DNA of 8,789 nt from an uncultured Collinsella sp. (lineage in GTDB: Bacteria > Actinomycetota > Coriobacteriia > Coriobacteriales > Coriobacteriaceae), in the NCBI GenBank assembly GCA_902464965.1, contig CABQLI010000081.1:1-8789 (forward strand), given 5' to 3'. The position numbers were made by a program, and so were the translations under genes. Every line of letters begins with the position of its first letter. Within the stretch, counting starts at the first letter, position 1. Positions 7,126 to 8,789 of the stretch are shown piece by piece. The notes below the pieces were generated by a model. That model saw only the letters and a list, made by a program, of their open reading frames with translations. It had not been told where the DNA came from and searched no databases.

Positions 7126-7410
7126 CAATGCGTTGACGGAGAGGGTTTTGCCCGCCGCGTCGCCGGCAAGAGAGGGAAGGTCATGGGCTGCAAGCCTTCC
7201 TGCGGTGACAAGGGCCAAGCGTTCACTCCCGAGCAGCGACCTCAACGGGCGCGCGGCCAGTGGCAGCAAAGCCTTAGTAGGGAAGCCGTGAGCCTCGCGA
7301 CAAGAGGCACAGAGTGGGCGCGGCGGGCCAGACATCCGCCGGGTCAAACAAGGTGGTACCGCGGAATTCAACCGTCCTTGGGCAATGCACATGCCCGAGG
7401 ACGGTTTTTT
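7126..7410 (+). promoter_or_regulatory. T-box riboswitch leader sensing uncharged tRNA-Phe
   Basis: T-box leaders bind uncharged tRNA and then let RNA polymerase pass a terminator. Stem I can be traced through GGAG/CTCC (7138-7141/7226-7229), TTGCCC/GGGCcAA (7148-7153/7212-7218), GTCGCC/GGTGAC (7159-7164/7204-7209) and apical GGAAGG/CCTTCC (7175-7180/7195-7200). The specifier codon TTC (7222-7224, followed by A) lies on the 3' side of the loop and matches the Phe anticodon GAA. A further hairpin GCCTC/GAGGC (7292-7296/7304-7308) and a stem III GGCGG/CCGCC (7322-7326/7336-7340) follow. The T-box AGGTGGTACCGCGG (7351-7364) carries TGGT, complementary to an ACCA tRNA end. The antiterminator forms from CAAGG/CCTTG (7349-7353/7376-7380) and GCGG/CCGT (7361-7364/7372-7375). 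It shares bases with the terminator, so the two exclude each other. The leader start is an estimate. Confidence 0.95.
7370..7410 (+). terminator. T-box-controlled terminator upstream of pheS
   Basis: The segment 7370-7384 pairs with 7392-7406 in a 15-bp stem with one G-U pair and a 7-nt loop, followed by an unbroken T run to 7410. Its 5' arm (7372-7380) is the same stretch used by the antiterminator. It should therefore form when tRNA-Phe is charged and melt when uncharged tRNA-Phe is bound. Confidence 0.93.
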
Positions 7411-7485
7411 GTTACCGAACCGGGCCGCGTTTTCGCAACGCCAGGCGGCGGCAGTCGTCCCGGCGAGTGGGGAGCGCGAGAGACG

Positions 7486-7492
7486 AAAGGGA
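7486..7492 (+). promoter_or_regulatory. Ribosome site that fixes the pheS start
   Basis: AAAGGGA places its AGGG core 5 nt before the ATG at 7497. An in-frame GTG at 7314 would put the start inside the T-box RNA and is not credible. Confidence 0.75.
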
Positions 7493-7496
7493 AGAC

Positions 7497-8573
7497 ATGA
7501 GTCTGATTGATGATCTGGTCAAACTCGAGGAAGAGGCCAAGGAGCTCGTCACTAGCGCCGACGACGCCGCCAAGCTCGAGGCCGCGCGCGTTGAGCTGCT
7601 CGGCCGCAAGGGCCGTATCACCGGCCTGATGCGCATGATGGGCAAGCTCGCCCCCGAGGATCGTCCCATGATGGGCAAACGCGCCAACGAGATGCGCCAG
7701 CTGATCGAGGGCATGCTCGACGAGCGCACCACCGAGATGAAGGCCGCCGCCCTCAAGCACGCACTCGAGCACGAGGCCGTCGACATCACGCTGCCGGGTA
7801 TCCGTCCGCAGATCGGTCACCAGCACCTGATCAAGCAGATCATCGAGGAGGCCGAGGACATCTTCTGCGGCATCGGCTACACCGTCGAGTCCGGCCCCAT
7901 GGTCGATACCTCCTACTACAACTTCACCGCGCTCAACGCGCCCATGGATCACCCGAGCCGCTCGGCTCGCGACACGTTCTATGTGCTCGACAACAACCCC
8001 GGCAGCGTTGCGCATCCCGAGGCTCACGCTCACGGCGAGTCCGACGTGCTGCTGCGCACCCAGACCTCGGGCGTGCAGATCCACACCATGGAGTCGCAAA
8101 AGCCGCCCATCTACATGATCTGCCCGGGCACCGTCTATCGTCCCGACACGGCCGACGCCTGCCACCTGCCGCAGTTCAACCAGATCGAAGGCCTGGTCGT
8201 CGACGAGGGCATCACCTTTGGCGATCTTAAGGGCACGCTCGACTACTTTGTTAAGTGCATGTTTGGCGAGGATCGCAAGACGCGCTATCGCCCGCACTTC
8301 TTCCCCTTCACCGAGCCCAGCTGCGAGGTGGACGTGAGCTGCCACGTCTGCGGCGGCAAGGGCTGCAACTTCTGCAAGCACAGCGGATGGATCGAGATCC
8401 TGGGCTGCGGCATGGTCGACCCCAACGTCCTGATCAACTGCGGCATCGACCCCGAGAAGTACACCGGCTTCGCCTTTGGTATTGGCGCCGAGCGCGTCGC
8501 GGCACTGCGCTACGACCTGCCCGACCTGCGAACGCTCATGACGGGCGATATGCGTTTCCTGAACCAATTTTAG
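7497..8573 (+). CDS. pheS: Phenylalanine--tRNA ligase alpha subunit
   Basis: PheS is the catalytic subunit of the heterotetrameric (alpha2-beta2) enzyme that loads phenylalanine onto tRNA-Phe in the cytoplasm. The protein has 358 residues, close to the usual 330-350. The N-terminal part (1-90) is the expected coiled-coil arm that contacts tRNA, with the family motif LLGRKGRITGLMR (34-46). Class II synthetase motif 2 is YRPDTADACH...FNQIEG (214-232), where many relatives have FHQ for FNQ. Motif 3 is GFAFGIGAERVAALRY (324-339). A CxxC...CxxC knuckle (C282, C285, C290, C293) lies before GWIEILGCGMVDPNVL, a possible metal-binding insert that is common in PheS of other bacteria; MVHP is the more usual form of MVDP. 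The N-terminus begins at the ATG with the AAAGGGA site. Expression is governed by the T-box directly upstream, and pheT follows on the same strand after 162 nt. Confidence 0.96.
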   Translation: MSLIDDLVKLEEEAKELVTSADDAAKLEAARVELLGRKGRITGLMRMMGKLAPEDRPMMGKRANEMRQLIEGMLDERTTEMKAAALKHALEHEAVDITLPGIRPQIGHQHLIKQIIEEAEDIFCGIGYTVESGPMVDTSYYNFTALNAPMDHPSRSARDTFYVLDNNPGSVAHPEAHAHGESDVLLRTQTSGVQIHTMESQKPPIYMICPGTVYRPDTADACHLPQFNQIEGLVVDEGITFGDLKGTLDYFVKCMFGEDRKTRYRPHFFPFTEPSCEVDVSCHVCGGKGCNFCKHSGWIEILGCGMVDPNVLINCGIDPEKYTGFAFGIGAERVAALRYDLPDLRTLMTGDMRFLNQF

Positions 8574-8579
8574 GCTTGC

Positions 8580-8666
8580 CCAGGCACCCCATCTTGGCGT
8601 TCAAACCGTCGCTCGCGTACCTTTAGTACGCGTCGCTCCTCTTTCACGCCAACCTGGGGCACCTGG
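8580..8666. repeat. 87-nt imperfect palindrome between pheS and pheT
   Basis: The sequence is symmetric without gaps around a 5-nt loop (CTTTA, 8621-8625). Paired blocks from outside to inside are CCAGG/CCTGG (8580-8584/8662-8666), CCCCA/TGGGG (8587-8591/8655-8659), TTGGCGT/ACGCCAA (8594-8600/8646-8652) and CGCGTAC/GTACGCG (8614-8620/8626-8632). The 13-nt stretches between the last two blocks barely pair; each carries the same word CGTCGCTC (8607-8614 and 8631-8638) as a direct repeat. No T run follows, so it is not an intrinsic terminator. The structure is seen directly; that it belongs to a dispersed intergenic family is inference. The remaining gap, 8667-8735, shows only the pheT ribosome site. 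Confidence 0.7.
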
Positions 8667-8735
8667 ACAACCCTAAGGCGAACGTCTTCATTTGATACCC
8701 CTCCCTTTGCGGAGATTAAGAACTAGGAGAGCTAC

Positions 8736-8789
8736 ATGCGCGTTTCTTACGACTGGCTCAAGACCATGATCGATATTCCGGAGGATCCC
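8736..8789 (+). CDS. pheT: Phenylalanine--tRNA ligase beta subunit, N-terminal fragment
   Basis: Only the first 18 codons are in the window (MRVSYDWLKTMIDIPEDP). They match the conserved PheT opening, which in relatives reads like M(K/R)VSY(N/D)WLK followed by a short acidic-proline segment. PheT is the large, roughly 800-residue partner of PheS and carries the editing and tRNA-recognition domains. The gene follows pheS on the same strand, as in most bacteria. AGGAGA (about 8725-8730) lies just ahead of the ATG. No good separate promoter was found in the gap, so transcription from the T-box promoter through pheS is the simplest reading. Confidence 0.93.
   Translation, partial: MRVSYDWLKTMIDIPEDP

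Noticed and set aside
7314..7496. In-frame GTG at 7314 as the start of pheS
   Set aside because: It would place 61 extra codons in the T-box and its terminator. The ATG at 7497 has a good ribosome site and gives a normal PheS N-terminus.
7368..8567. 399-codon open frame on the minus strand across pheS
   Set aside because: It is an antisense shadow; pheS on the plus strand has clear class II synthetase motifs, and the shadow would start at the end of pheS with no ribosome site.
8692..8720. Possible pheT promoter (TTGATA, 17 nt, ATTAAG)
   Set aside because: The -10 box matches the consensus at only three positions, and the implied start would lie on the ribosome site.

Overview
The window is high-GC DNA and looks like the chromosome of a coriobacterium, most likely Collinsella or a close relative. 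This is inferred from three things: a large DUF4012 envelope protein of actinobacterial type, a T-box leader in front of pheS (a Firmicutes-style regulator that also occurs in Coriobacteriia), and the codon and protein style. I could not test the assignment by searching.

From left to right: a tRNA-Val(GAC) gene on the minus strand has its own promoter, an A/T block in UP-element position, and a hairpin terminator (1-202). Next come, on the plus strand, an EamA-family membrane transporter (410-1432), a single-pass membrane protein with a DUF4012 domain (1582-3894), and glmM, phosphoglucosamine mutase (3978-5310). A terminator-like hairpin sits directly in front of the glmM ribosome site. A strong hairpin terminator (5345-5386) then serves an M32-family metallocarboxypeptidase on the minus strand (5409-6992). 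Divergent from it is a complete tRNA-Phe-responsive T-box leader (about 7126-7410), followed by pheS (7497-8573) and the first 18 codons of pheT (8736 to the window end). The 162-nt gap between pheS and pheT holds an 87-nt imperfect palindrome.

Most genes are housekeeping. GlmM makes glucosamine-1-phosphate for peptidoglycan, and PheS/PheT charge tRNA-Phe under control of the T-box, which senses uncharged tRNA-Phe. The DUF4012 protein is envelope-anchored and of unknown function. The M32 peptidase probably trims peptides in the cytoplasm. I see no mobile-element gene, CRISPR array or defence cassette, and no clearly new multi-gene system. The least explained parts are non-coding: the palindrome between pheS and pheT, the hairpin in the glmM leader, and a small inverted repeat after glmM. 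Two protein oddities also deserve a look: an apparent one-base loss at the 3' end of the EamA gene, and a Lys/Ala-rich N-terminal tail on the M32 peptidase.
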